DNA from: Metopolophium dirhodum
Lineage: Eukaryota; Arthropoda; Insecta; Hemiptera; Aphididae
NCBI RefSeq assembly: GCF_019925205.1
Contig: NC_083560.1
Coordinates: forward strand, 7,936,001-8,000,000
Direction of reading: 5' to 3'
DNA: 64,000 bases
The position numbers and the translations under genes are program-made. Of the stretch, positions 11,726 to 23,813 are shown in pieces (the stretch's first letter is position 1; each line of letters begins with the position of its first letter). Under the pieces are notes generated by a model. It had not been told where the DNA came from. It made no database searches and saw nothing but the letters and a program-made list of their open reading frames with translations.

Positions 11726-12280
11726 AAAAAGGTAGGCAAGTGGGTATCGCTTTGTTGTACAGTAGGTTACAAGTGTATAATGGATGGTATTTAATTTGAA
11801 TTCAATGATTTAATATTATTGTCTAAGAAAAATGATTCTGAGAGTAAATGGTCAGTCAACCTATGATATTACGAAGTATATTTAAAGATATTTTTGTGAG
11901 TAAAGTAATATGTTTACCTATTTACGTAGAACCTTGTTTTAAATGTTCAATCCTTAGCTATAAGAGTTGAGCAATTTATACATTTTTAACTAGAAAATAA
12001 TTATTAAATTTTAAAATTGATAAATTTTGTCAAAATGTGAACTTTAAATGCTTTAAAAAAAAATTGTGCCTATGTATTTTTAATAATTTTCAACTGCTAC
12101 TGTAACAATATATCGGGAGCCTTGCAATAAAATTTCACGCTTTTTTACACAACAAATAAAATGTTATTGATATATATATGGAAAAAAAACTAAAAAAATT
12201 GAAAATTGACAATGTCCGTAAACAGCCCAAATTGAGTCAACATATTTTCAAAATGTTATGGTGTATAGAAAATACTGCAA
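11726..12280 (+). repeat. abundant ~1.4 kb aphid-type repeat (family A), partial
   Basis: Starts with AAAAAGGTAGGCAAGTGGG and continues with ACAGTAGGTTACAAGTG, ATTCTGAGAGTAAATGGTCA and TTTTTCAACTGCTACTGTAA-like blocks, the signature of family A. The other copies are listed at 18540, 23814, 28930, 29513, 35140, 35709, 36881, 37915, 38024, 40590 and 56968. Non-coding. Confidence 0.8.
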
Positions 12281-12284
12281 AATT

Positions 12285-13680
12285 GTTTTTGAACAAGTGA
12301 AGTACGACAATCTGTGGTCTTTTTGTACTCATAAAAGAACAATAATACATTCGTGTGTTTTTTGTGATTTAACCCTGACATTTACATTTTTATTTCTTGT
12401 GCTGTCTGAGTAAACTTAGGTATACGAGATAGATTTATTTGTTAAACAACGGTAGTTATTTAGTACCTACCTAGGTATATTTTTGGCTAACAGACGAAAG
12501 TACGAGACAGTGCTTTCGCAAGTGTGAGAACCATGTAGGTATATAGTTGTATAAACATAAACAACACGCATATTTACATGTATAAATGCAAAAGCGGGCC
12601 ACAATAAATTCAATTCAATTCGGTCAGTTCCCTACCATCCTAGTACCATACTATCATAGTAGTATCATAGTACCACCCTTCAGCTAATGGGCTCAGTTAC
12701 TGGGCTTAAGACCAATACAATTTAAAAATAAAAATATTGTACACGGCAGAAAAATATATTATTACCTATATATAATTATATTTCAGTTTCAAAAATTTAA
12801 ATATACATTTTCATCATTACGTGGAAGGTTCATGATATGGCTCATTGAAAAGCAAAAAAAAACGTTATTTGTTCAAGTGTTACATGAAAATGTTCAAACT
12901 GTATAGGTGGTAAGCAAATATTAAAAGTATGAAAACCGCTGGTATATTATCTAGTATAATATAATATGCTAGTTTTTACACCATTCGAACAGTAACATTA
13001 TATTCTCGCACCGACCGTTAATCTGTTAATCCGTTAATCTGTGGAATAAAATTATAGCATCTATATTATTAGTAAAAATTATTGAACTATAAAATTTATT
13101 AAAATGAAATGTATTATATTATTATCTATGTGTATTACAGTGAGGACTAATACAATGTGTTTGCTTATTAACAGTGAAACATTATTGTATAAAAATACTT
13201 TTAAAAAGTATTTGAGTACCTATTATACAGTAAACCTAAATTTAATAATCTGTTAAAAATTAGTATTAAAAATATTCTTTAAAAATAATTTTTTGATTTA
13301 TTTTAAATTTAAGAATTAAATATTATTTATTTTTATCAATTAGTACCTACATATTACTAACCAACATATATAACAACATATATTCTTTGCATTGTGAGCA
13401 TATATTTCATGTTTATACATTGTATAGATCAATGGTTTTAAAAAAATATTATGCTTCCATGTGCCAGGGCGTCAGCAGGAATTTGTCAAGGGGAGGGCAA
13501 AACATATTCCCTTTTACATTTTTGTCTTACTATCCTATTAGTTATAAAGTATTATTGTGACATATTTTCTTTCATATAGACAAGGAATGTAAAAATATTT
13601 ATGAATTAGACATACATAGTTAGTTAAAAGTTAATCTTACAACATTCATTTTAATTATATTATTTTAAATTATCAAATAC
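12285..13680 (+). repeat. dispersed repeat family B, copy 3
   Basis: Co-linear with 7410-8720 (see that entry). Directly adjoins the family A copy, so one may have inserted beside or into the other. Confidence 0.8.
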
Positions 13681-14610
13681 ATTATTTTTAATAGATAAAA
13701 TGATACCATTGGTTTTATAATCTTACGTAATTTATAAAATTTAATATTTCTAGCTTATTTAGTCATTGACTTGAAAAGTTGTAGTTATTGTAGGGATGCC
13801 GTCTATGAACAATTAATTTTTTTATAAAAAAAATAAAAACATTGTTGACACTGCTGTATTGACTTGGTCCCATCACTACATCTCATAATCTATAAAATCA
13901 ACCTTTTTAGTCCTGACTCTGAATCAAGTGTAATAAAAATCACTCTGTAAAAAAAAAGTTTATTTTGCGATATTTTATTTTACAACTGTAATAATTGAGT
14001 TTGGGATTATAATGCGTACATAAAACTGATTTTTATAATAAATATATGACCTTAACTCTAAAGCTATAGGTACAGAAATAAAATAGTTAATTTTCAGATT
14101 AAATAATAAGTCTAAATGATAATTTCTGTCTGTAAAACTTTTCTACAATCATATAAAAGTTTTAAATGTACATAGGAATTTATATCTTTGATATTTAAGA
14201 TAAAAATATTTTAGTGCACTATTTAGAATTGTTAGGGCAAATTTTAGTTTTTTAGAACATTAAAATCATCAATAATAATTGTTGAAAGTGACGCTGGACG
14301 GACTAATGACTTCAGTATTAGTATAAATGAATTATAACACGACAATAATAGTAATAATACAATATGATTATGTATAAGTATAATAGGTATATAATAACGT
14401 ACAACTGGACTATTTAACTGTGACAGTACACACACACCGTATACGCACTGTACGACGGCGCCTGTACAAGTGAGTATTACATACTTCAAAGGCTCTATAT
14501 ATATGCACAACACAGGTCGTGTTACATCCATAAAGATAGTGGGTCTAAACATTTTTATGTAGCAATAGCATTAAAAAATGAGGGCATTTTTTCCAAAAAA
14601 CAACGGGGAC
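13681..14610. other. AT-rich sequence, no gene seen
   Basis: The minus open frame 14244-14552 has no recognisable domain and low-complexity hydrophobic content. I do not call it a gene. Confidence 0.4.
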
Positions 14611-15224
14611 TGTCGTATATTGCAGACAGTCGTCAAAATAATATTATTTAATATATATGTAATATAGGTGGGAATATTTCAAATTGTAAATTATTGACAT
14701 AGGTCAGGCCAGCGAAGCAATATGTGCTGAGGCGACAATAATATTTTCTATATAACACCGCCGTACGCGCAGGCACGGCCCCCCGTTGTCGCTGAGTGAT
14801 TCGACGAGAACGTAGCTACGACGTGCGTGTGAAACGCCGATCGTAGTACGGGCTAGGCGATCTGAATTTGCTAAGTGTTTTATTTATGTTTGTTTTAAAT
14901 ACAATAAGTGTTTCCGACCTGAAAACCCAAGTTAAACATTATTTTAGTCATTCTTACGTTCTTACCTTTTATAGGAACAGCGCCGGGATATACGTACTAT
15001 GTGTCAATGAAGTTTTATTAAACTGAATAGTGCCAAGGTATATGTAATCTTTGAGTCATTTCAACTAGATAGGAACGAACTAAGAATTGACAAGCGCCTA
15101 CCATCGTACCTCAACGAGTTAACAGTGCCATTCTAATTAACTTTAGAGAGTGTCATTAACTAGAGAATACGAGGGTAAGGCGATAGTTGGTTTACCGCGT
15201 ATTGTCTAATACGGGTGATACCAC

Positions 15225-15258
15225 AATGCCTAGTCGTTTAATTAAATGACTAGGCATT
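15225..15258. other. 34-bp near-perfect palindrome
   Basis: AATGCCTAGTC (15225-15235) pairs with GACTAGGCATT (15248-15258), and the 12-base centre is itself almost self-complementary. It is present unchanged in the second copy of the segment near 38978-39011. Confidence 0.85.
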
Positions 15259-15314
15259 TAACTAAATGTCTATTTCATGTCAGGCTAATAATAAAAAAAC
15301 ATTTTGTATTATTT

Positions 15315-16116
15315 AAAAAATTTAAATATATTTTCTATCAGTTATTTATTGCTATTTTATATATAAAAAAGCTATGTATTATTTATTAGTATAAAAACGT
15401 TGATATATGAAATAATATGTTTAATTTCATGTTCATTATTACTATTGTTTTAAAAATTAAATAATAAATATATACAGGTAGGTAATAACTAGTTAGATGT
15501 GTTAGACGTAGATGAAAGTACGAGTATATTGTACCAATACCCTATCGTCAGTATAGTCTATAGTACGAGTAGTGAGTACTATAATATATTCTTATTCAAT
15601 AAAAATAAAAGTTCCATTGGTTTTTACATGAGTTGTATGTGAACCTATATTTCAATATATGAGAATCTATATTGAGTACCGTGGGACAAATTATAATCTT
15701 TTCGATTATAACGACAAAAATATGACGTTACGGAAAAAGATACAGAACATGCGATTGAATTGTACAATAATTTAGTTTAGTACATGTATTACGTCTACGT
15801 AAATCGTATGTAGTGTGATCGTGATTGCATGTAATATTGTGCAGATGCCTATTGACATTTTTTGTATTTTAAATTTTGATTGTTTTTATTTGTATTTTAA
15901 AATATAATATAATGTCACGCAGTGAATTGTTTTATGATTTCATTTTTAAAACAGTAGTAATAATGGACACGAAATTAAAGTATTATTTCACATAATTATT
16001 ATACTATTATTATTATTTTATTTTCTACGTGTTTTACATATTAATAAATAATACATAGCTTTTTTATATATAAAATAGCAATAAATAACTGATAGAAAAT
16101 ATATTTTAATTTTTTC
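15315..16116. mobile_element. TIR element nested in or forming the right half of the duplicated segment
   Basis: About 65-70 bp around 15321-15388 (TTTTCTATCAGTTATTTATT then GCTATTTTATATATAAAAAA) recur reverse-complemented at 16041-16108. This gives a ~0.8 kb unit with long terminal inverted repeats and no coding capacity, the form of a large MITE. Target duplication was not resolved. Confidence 0.7.
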
Positions 16117-16123
16117 ATTACCT

Positions 16124-16399
16124 CCACATTATTTTAGACTGAAATCATGTCTATTTTCCTCCAATATTTTAGCCAGTGTTGTAGTATATTTACGTTCCGT
16201 ATTATAAAGATAGAGTAAGTCTAGGTTGAGTATGATCACATTTTCGGTTGATACATTCTGGTATCGGCTATATCTATACCAGCTGTCAATTAGGCCTAAT
16301 AATGAATATTTTTTATTTTTTTGCTAAGCATAAATTATTTATCTTAATTATTTTATCATTTTATTTATTATTTTTATTACTGAATGTTCATACTAGCAT
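16124..16399. other. unassigned AT-rich sequence
   Basis: The open frame 16248-16466 is F/L/I/Y-rich low complexity and overlaps a family A fragment. It is not considered a gene. Confidence 0.4.
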
Positions 16400-16625
16400 T
16401 TTCTACACACGATTTTTTTTGGTTTTTTTTTCAATTAAATTTAAATTTTTAGGTAAAAAAGCGTGAAAATTTATTGCAAGGCTTCTGATATATTGTTACA
16501 ATAGCAGTTGAAAAATATTAAAAATACAAAGGCACAATTTTTTTTTTATACGCATTTAAAGTTTTAATGTTGACAACATTTATCAAATTTAAAATTAATA
16601 ATTTTTTGTAGTACACAAAAAAAAC
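16400..16625 (-). repeat. family A repeat fragment
   Basis: Minus-orientation fragment containing AAAAAAGCGTGAAAATTTA and AATAGCAGTTGAAAAATATT, the central block of family A. Confidence 0.75.
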
Positions 16626-18539
16626 TAAAATAAAATCATTTATTTGGAATCAGAATTACGTAAAACGAATTTATGTATACGATTTATATTTATATTTTAT
16701 ATATATAAAAAGAAGTATTTCCTTTAAAATCTGAACCCTAATCGGCGTAATCATAATTAATTAGTCGTATCGATATACCGACATAAATTGTTTTATTGTG
16801 ATGTCGTCTGTATACTCTGCAGATACAGATAGTTATTTATAGATATATATATATTTATGTGTATGGATTAAATGAAAAGCCCCCTACGGTATCTCCATTT
16901 TTAATATAAAGTGTGTAGTACGAAAAAAATTATATTTTAGCCTCTGTATAGGTAAGTACACGATAAAGGAAAATGAGCTTAGCCATCTGTTCACTACCTA
17001 CCCGGCAAACTGCATACAGGTAAATCAATGCAAAATATGCGTATCATCGTAATTTGTAATGTCTCTCAAGAATTCATCACGTTGAAATATGTTTATAATA
17101 TGACCACAATTCATTTTAAGTTATCTACTTCTGTCACGCTTTATAAATGCACCAGTATACATATAAGTATTTAGTAATTTATCTGATTCTTTGAAACAAA
17201 ACTTAGTTTTGTCCTTTGTGTATTACACGTGGAAAAATCGATGGACAAAAGTGGACAGCAACAATATTCGGTGTAGTTGTGTACGCTACATTAGTACCTA
17301 GATTTGTATACAATATATGACATTATTGATTCAATATTCGAAACATATTTAGAACATATTTGTAAAATAAATTTCAAATTATTTGATCGAATTATATGCA
17401 TATAATATTATGACGCATATATTTATAATGTGTATAACCATTAAACTATGAAATAAAAAAATTATGTTGGCATGAGAACACCACTCACGAAAAATAAAAT
17501 AACAAAACTGTGTTAGGTCCTGATATTCCGAATGCAATTTAAATAATAAATAATTGTCAAAAATAAAATATGCATTTTATTATAACAAACAATCTATTTG
17601 TTTAAAATAGTTAGAAATCTATAAATTATACATTGAAAAAATTCTCATAAAATCCATACAAAGGCTCACACTCAATGATATAGAAATAATAGATAAGAAA
17701 ACATGAAAGTATACAAGGTGATTCTTTTATCATGAAACACTCGTTATTTCAAAAAGTATTAATGTTTTTGAAAATATTTTTTTACATAGTTTCAAGTTGT
17801 TAAATAAACAACGTTTTTATTAAACAATCATATTTTAAAATATTATTTATCCTTATATTTTTTTCAGTTTTTACTTTTTTGAATGACAACATAGAGTTTT
17901 GATTTCTTATTCCAAAGCAGAATATTTTTTTAAGTATTTTGATACATAAAAATCGAATTTAGGACGAGTAGCTTATGAGTTATAACTTATAAGTAAGGCT
18001 AGAATTTGTATGCAATAAAAAATGGTAAAAGATGCAAAAATATCCATTTAAATTTTTATAAGATAAACACAAACACAAAGTTACAAAAAAAATATTTATT
18101 TATTGAAATACATCAGTGATTGGCTGTTTGTCTTAATATAATATAATTGAGAAATAAAATAAAATAAAATATTTCTTTAATAATTTATATTCACTACGTG
18201 TTACATGCTACGACCATATATTTTTTTAAATTTAACTATGGTAAAATTGTTTATTACAAATGTAATTAATAACCGTATATTATCATAACATTTACCAATG
18301 AGGTATGGTATTTGTTAAAATGACATGTCATTACTGCAGTAATATAATAATTTTACTGCAGTAAATAAAGAAAACTAAAAATTTCAATGTAATTCCACCA
18401 AGTCCTTATATTCAATAAATTAAAATAATAATAGGAGCACGTAACACGGGCATTTTATTGTCTCCGTCTTAAAATATAGCGAATTTACGATCAGTAGATC
18501 ACATGTTTTAACATCGTTGGTTAAAATTTAGAGTGAATC
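16626..18539. other. AT-rich intergenic sequence
   Basis: Nothing coding recognised in 1.9 kb. Bases 16770-16905 are related to 1660-1800. Several A/T homopolymers only. Confidence 0.4.
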
Positions 18540-19960
18540 GACCTATTGTGAAACTATTAACAAATGTACGCTCTGCGTAAAACACTTTTATTTTTATTTG
18601 CATGTCTGTGTACACGATAAGTAGTTGAAGTAATGCTTCGTTTTTCGCCTTTTCCGGTGGGAAAGTGTATCAAGTTGGTGCATTATTGGGAATGTCGAAA
18701 TTCCCAGTAGGTACCTGTCTCCAAAAGCGCTGGGAAAAACAAAAAAAAAAGGAAACGGTTATTTTTACGTAAAATTCTTTTTTTGACAAAATCGATTTTG
18801 GTTTTTGATGTATGTGGTGTAACTCTACAATAAATTACTTATGTACCTACTGTAGATACATAACATTTTCAAAACATTTTGATTCATGTTGAGCTTTTTA
18901 TAGGCATATGAAATTTTCGATTATTTTATGTTTTTCTTAATTTATGTCGATAAAAAATGTTATGCTCGGTCAAATAACTTGAAATTGTAAACACGTACAA
19001 CGTTCCTCGTAAGTTGTTGTTAGTGGAAATCCAAAAAAAGTCTAGCTTAAATCAACAATATTTTTTTTTATGAACGTCTAAAGTTCGAATTTTCACAAAA
19101 TTCCAATAAATCACGAACATTTGCAAATTATTTTGAGTTAGAAACTCATAAAAATGTATATTTTTATTCGAAAATTGAATATATACGATTCTAGTTGATC
19201 TACCATTGACCTAAATAAAATATATAAGTTATCTACAAATGCTGTGGTAGCTCTTTATTTATTTCATAGAAGCTAGTAACATTTAATTTTATAAATAACC
19301 TAAAAGTATCAAATCTACGGTACCTACCTTACATTTAATTTATTAAAAAAAGTGCATTTTTTAGTTCAAAATTACATAGGTTTATTGATTTAAATTAATC
19401 TGTAAGTTCTAACTAACCATTATATATTATATAGTTCATAAATCATATTTATATTTACTGCCTCAGGGGTGGATCCAGAGTTAGGAAACTGTGGATCAGG
19501 ACAATTCAAGAAGCCACTTATTAAAACCAGATTAGAAACTATACTTGTGTACTAGGAATATAAAATAACTGTGGGTTAGCTGACCTCCTGAACCCCCCCC
19601 CCCCCACCATAGATCTCAAAATTCTAATATAAACATTCAGTGAAATTGTCAAATATCTACGTAGTATATTCGATTTTAATTACAACAAAATAAGAAAATC
19701 GTTACATGAGAAATCGAGTGAATATCAAATATTATAAAAATGTAATTTGACTTTCTAGTAGACATTTTCTTTTTGATAAAGGTAGACAAACTTATGAGGA
19801 ATCTAGTATTACATTTTCAAATTTGAGATTTAAAAAGAACATTTTTTATGAATATTTAACTCAAAATAATTCGCAAATTGTCGTCATTTTTACGTATTTT
19901 ATAATTGGTAACAAGTAGGTACCTTTGTAATATCGTATACAAATTATAAAGTTAAAATAA
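18540..19960 (-). repeat. family A repeat, degraded and interrupted
   Basis: 18590-18830 is the family A distal part in minus orientation (CACGATAAGTAGTTGAAGTA, GGGAAAGTG and GACAAAATCGATTTTGGTTT). 19620-19880 returns with AACATTCAGTGAAATTGTCA and GATAAAGGTAGACAAACTTA, in plus orientation. Between them, 19466-19610 looks like an unrelated element end (CAGGGGTGGATCCAGAG) with a C14 run. Confidence 0.6.
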
Positions 19961-20171
19961 ATTAAAAATTTTTGAACACAGTTATTAAAGTTATAAAAAC
20001 ATATTGAAAAAATTAGTCGTTTTTATAATGTAGAAATTGTTTATATATTTAAGTAGTATATATTATATTTGATAACTATTTTATACAAATAGTTATTGAA
20101 GGTTATTAGTTATTATTTAGTATGTTGTATATCTCTAATGGTTTTTTTTAAACTAATGCAAATTTCTAATT

Positions 20172-20187
20172 GGGGGGGGGGGGGGGG
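20172..20187 (+). repeat. G16 homopolymer
   Basis: Sixteen consecutive G just left of the MULE terminal repeat. Similar G or C runs occur at 19594-19607, 26526-26543 and 38206-38218, each beside an element junction. Confidence 0.9.
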
Positions 20188-20215
20188 CTCAAATGCTGTG
20201 ATTCACCTGGTGAAT

Positions 20216-20420
20216 GTAAGTTCCTACACGAGAGTAGCAGGTAAAAAAAATACACACGTTAGTTCTTACACGGCGGAAAAAGGTACGTATGTAAGTTCCT
20301 ACACGGTAAAAACCAGGTACCTATGTTAGTTCCTACATGGCGGAAAAAGATACGCATGTAAGTTCCTACACGGTAATATCCAGGTACGTATGTTAGTTCC
20401 TACACTGTGGAAAAAAGGTG
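20216..20420 (+). repeat. terminal/subterminal tandem array of the MULE
   Basis: Six units of ~33 bp, alternating between a GTAAGTTCCTACACG form and a GTTAGTTCCTACACGGCGG form, so the true period is ~67 bp. The right end of the element has just one pair (22134-22208). Such arrays near MULE ends are plausible transposase binding sites (inference). Confidence 0.85.
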
Positions 20421-20622
20421 GAAATATGTATATACGATGTATATACGAATAAATACATATATGATGATTATACAATATAATACAAATTTCATAATGCATT
20501 TTAATTTTTCATAATTGAATATAATATAATATAAAGAGTAAAAAATCAAAAAAAAAATCGCATAACGTATCGTCACAAATAAATATAATATGATGAGTAA
20601 AAAATATAATAACAATGAAAAC

Positions 20623-22089
20623 TTATATATTATGAGGTTTATTTCTATAACTTAATAATTTAACATAATCGTATTTATTTATTTTGCTTGTCCTATAATC
20701 TGAAATTTTTTCATTTATAAAATCTTCTTTTTCGGCGTATTTTTTACTGATTTTTGGTTTTGGGTTATTAATTGCAGTTCTTATTTTTATATACGTATTT
20801 ACTTGAAAAAGTTTGAGAATTTCAATAATTTTAAAAATATTTGGATGTTGGTGATAAAAATTAGAGTTAAAATCTGAATGAAAACTTTCACAAGCGATTA
20901 TCGTATGGACTCTAAAGAACATTGCCGCGCCCACATTTTCGGAGGAAAGATTGATTCATTTGATATATAACTGTCTACCAAATAATCAAAAAATTCGGTT
21001 ATAGCTGCATTTTCAGGTTTGTCTGCCATAAAATATTCTGTAAAACATTCTGCCACTTCCTCTGGATTGAGAAAAGGAAGTCCAAAAATATGTACTAAAC
21101 ATTTTCCTACATCGTCATTTGCAGAATTAAATTGTGGTGCGTAACCTAAATTTTGAATTTTGCGGTACCAAGCTTGGCCCAAATGAAAACGACATCCAAA
21201 CCCCTCTGTTTCCGGAAAAATTTCAAAAACTGCTTGATGCATTGCTATTTCAAAATCTAAAATAATTTTTTTTAGGTATTACTCCATCTATTTTTATTGT
21301 TTTCAATAATGCAATGTAAGTCTTTTTTTCTTTATTTGGCAATAAACAAAACATTAACGGAATGTACACTCCATTTTTAATGCCATGAATCGTGTATAGT
21401 CGCGTATAATATTTATCACTATAGTTAAAAGTACCATCCATATATAAAACATTTAATTCTTTTAACAAATCTATATTTGTTTTACATGAAAAAATAACTA
21501 TTTCATTTAGCGCATCATTTTCATATAAAAATAACTCACCTCTATTTGTTTTTATGTCTAATAAAATTAATATTTCATGAACTTCTTTTCTTGATGTTGG
21601 CAATTTAGGGAAACAATGCATCCTTGCAATATGAATATTCCTTGCTATGAGTTTTAAGTAGGGTGCAATCAAATCTCCTTCGTTAGCATAATTTGATACT
21701 TCTTTTCGTATTATTTTTGACGGTTTTTCAACTATAGAGTCTACAGCTTTTCTTTTGCAAGCATTGCTTATTTGTTGCCGATTTAAAGTGCTATCACTTG
21801 CATGGCGGTGATCAAAACACGATTTATCTGTATTAATTAATTGGGCATTTTGACCCAAAGTATAAACTTTTGCACTACACTTAATTATTACACAACACCA
21901 CGTAATTTCATTTTTTTTAGATGTATGTAGCTTAAAACGTTTAAATTTATTCAAAACTAGTAGTTGTTTGCCTTTTTCACTCAACATGAATGATACATTC
22001 TCGCTCATTGTGAATTTGTATAACTGTATATGATTAGTATAAACGGATAAGTACGGACACTCAGATGTTTCGAACAATACTAACAACAC
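20623..22089 (-). pseudogene. MULE transposase with N-terminal FLYWCH zinc finger, frameshifted
   Basis: The gene runs 22089 to 20623 in three frames. The first frame (22089-21250) most likely starts at internal Met28 (MSENVSFMLSEKGKQ), because the FLYWCH finger begins right after it. Residues ~34-96 show the finger pattern: F..S.KGKQLL, WCC at 64-66, Cys71 and HRH at 94-96. Residues ~213-265 hold the MULE core LYMDGTFNYS, with Asp218 as the first expected catalytic acid, then PLMFCLLPNKEKKTY. An A-run at about 21264-21271 shifts the frame. The second frame (to ~20898) carries DFEIAMHQA and FGCRFHLGQAW, the expected second acid and C/H motif. A second shift near 20925 leads to ACESFHSDFN, the usual third motif. 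Two frameshifts make it non-functional as it stands. Role if intact: cut-and-paste transposition in the nucleus. Confidence 0.85.
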
Positions 22090-22208
22090 TTTTAAGAGAA
22101 ATAACTAGATGTACATTTTACTGAGTATAGTTACATACATACCTTTTTCCGCCGTGTAGGAACTAACATATGTAATTGTTTACCTGCTACTCTCGTGTAG
22201 GAACTTAC

Positions 22209-23618
22209 TATTCCCCCTCTGCTCAGTATCGTTTTTCGTATACACATTGATATTATATAATTTAATTCACACTTAATATCATTACAGTCACCCAATAGTA
22301 ACCTACTGTACAGCAGAGTGACACCCACTTATACGACTTTTTTAGTTATTTTATCTATATACTTCAATACAATTTTATTTGTTGGGTCGTAAAGCGTGAC
22401 AATTAAATACGAGGCACAATGGCAGTTGAAAAATATTAAAATACATAACACGCACAATTTATTTTATGAGCATTTAAAGTTAAATTGTTGACAACATTTA
22501 TCAAATTTAAAAATTAAAAATTCATGAAATTTTCAACCTTTATAGCTAAAGATTAAAAATTTAAGACAAGATTTTACGTAAGTATTTTTTTTGTGTATAA
22601 CCAAAAAATCTGTAAAATTTAAAACATAGTTTTTGTTTATAATTATTTTATATTCAAATGTGGACGAAATTAGATATTTAAACGAAGAAGAACGATTTTA
22701 GTTTTGTATTATATTTTAAAAATATTATTCGTGCGTACTTGAAACTTTTAAAGTTTATTATTATATACAAATGATATGAACTCAACTTACCTAACCTTAT
22801 TGTTAATAATAATAAAATAAAATATACTTTGATGTCAAATCTTCTCCGCTCAGAACCGTTTTTCGTATACAATGATATTATAGCATTGAATTCAAATTTA
22901 AGTAGCTTAACACGTACTGTACAACAGAGTTTGGCTACAAATTCCGAGCCTTAGTTAATATTAAAGACCGTATATAATTGTGTATAATTTGTTATGATTT
23001 AAAAATATTGGCGTTAAATGTAAATAAACATTTTAATCTTCAGAGTAAGTATCAATAGTTTTAAAATTGTATATCCTTCATTTTTTTTCTAAGACACATT
23101 TAAATTTTTCTTAACCAATTTTACATTTCAAGGACCTGGAATACGTCGACCGTCAATACATTATTATTATCGACATATTTTTAAAATATCATGACTAGGC
23201 CCGAATTTAAATAATCTAAAATACGTCGAAAAATGCTCGAAAAAATGGCTAAAAATGTCCATAAAAAATGTATTTTACCGCAAAAAACTAAAAAAGACCT
23301 TAAACATGGACAAATTAAATCATGTTTTTAACGCAATGTTTTATTAAGGTACACCTAGGTACTTAAATGTTAAACCGAAAAATACATTCAAAATAATTTA
23401 CTAAACATTTATTTAAAAAAAAAAAAAAACGAAAATTAGATGCAAATTTGATTAGAAGTTCAATTAATTGTATATTATAAATTGTAATCATGGCCTAAAA
23501 ATGTTGGATACATTTATTTCCCTAACCTAATCCGAAGTCAGATTGACCTGGGAAAAAATAAAAGGTCGTCGACGACGGCGTGGCATATCCAAATACAATA
23601 TATTATATAGCTCTAAAT
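22209..23618. repeat. duplicated repeat block, copy 1
   Basis: Collinear with 42020-44064, allowing a ~40-bp deletion and ~0.6 kb of extra sequence in the second copy. The left 700 bp are a diverged family A copy (GCAGAGTGACACCCACTTAT, TTGTTGGGTCGTAAAGCGTG). Then come a block with GGCTACAAATTCCGAGCC (22931-22948) and one with GACCTGGAATACGTCGACCG. The block ends at CTCTAAAT (23611-23618), the target duplication of the hAT that follows. Confidence 0.8.
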
Positions 23619-23813
23619 CAGTGATCTCAAACTCAAATTACCTACGGGCCATATATTTATTCAAAAAAAATTCGCGGGGCAAATTTTAAGTGTCATTTTT
23701 ATACTTATACACTAGAAACTAAAGACAAAATGAAGGCAAAAATACATACAAAATCCATTTATTTACTTTTTATTACTACAAAATTATCATTGAAAAAATA
23801 TAATGAACATTAA

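Larger units (their letters stand above)
14611..16123 (+). repeat. 1.5 kb duplicated segment, copy 1
   Basis: Begins TGTCGTATATTGCAGACAGT and is repeated at 38360-39876 in the same orientation. The first ~560 bp differ at more than a dozen places, including small indels and CG/TG changes. From 15174 to the end (~950 bp) I saw no difference. It contains a TATA-like CTATATAAC (14739-14747) before a GC-rich stretch, a 34-bp palindrome at 15225-15258, and an inverted-repeat pair at about 15315-15389 and 16041-16116. No open frame is shared. It could be a composite of an LTR-like part and a TIR element, but the class is undecided and no target duplication is visible. Confidence 0.85.
20216..22208 (-). 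mobile_element. broken MULE transposon with FLYWCH-type transposase
   Basis: A ~2.0 kb DNA transposon. Outer ends are inverted repeats of about 79 bp: 20216-20294 begins GTAAGTTCCTACACGAGAGT and the reverse complement of 22208-22130 begins identically. A transposase remnant lies between them on the minus strand. The right flank (22209 on) is a repeat also found at 42020, so the element landed in that repeat. I could not find a clear 8-11 bp target duplication, because the left flank is a poly-G tract and unrelated sequence. Confidence 0.8.

Noticed and set aside
16248..16466. 72-residue F/L/I-rich frame (membrane-like)
   Set aside because: AT-rich translation overlapping a family A repeat fragment.
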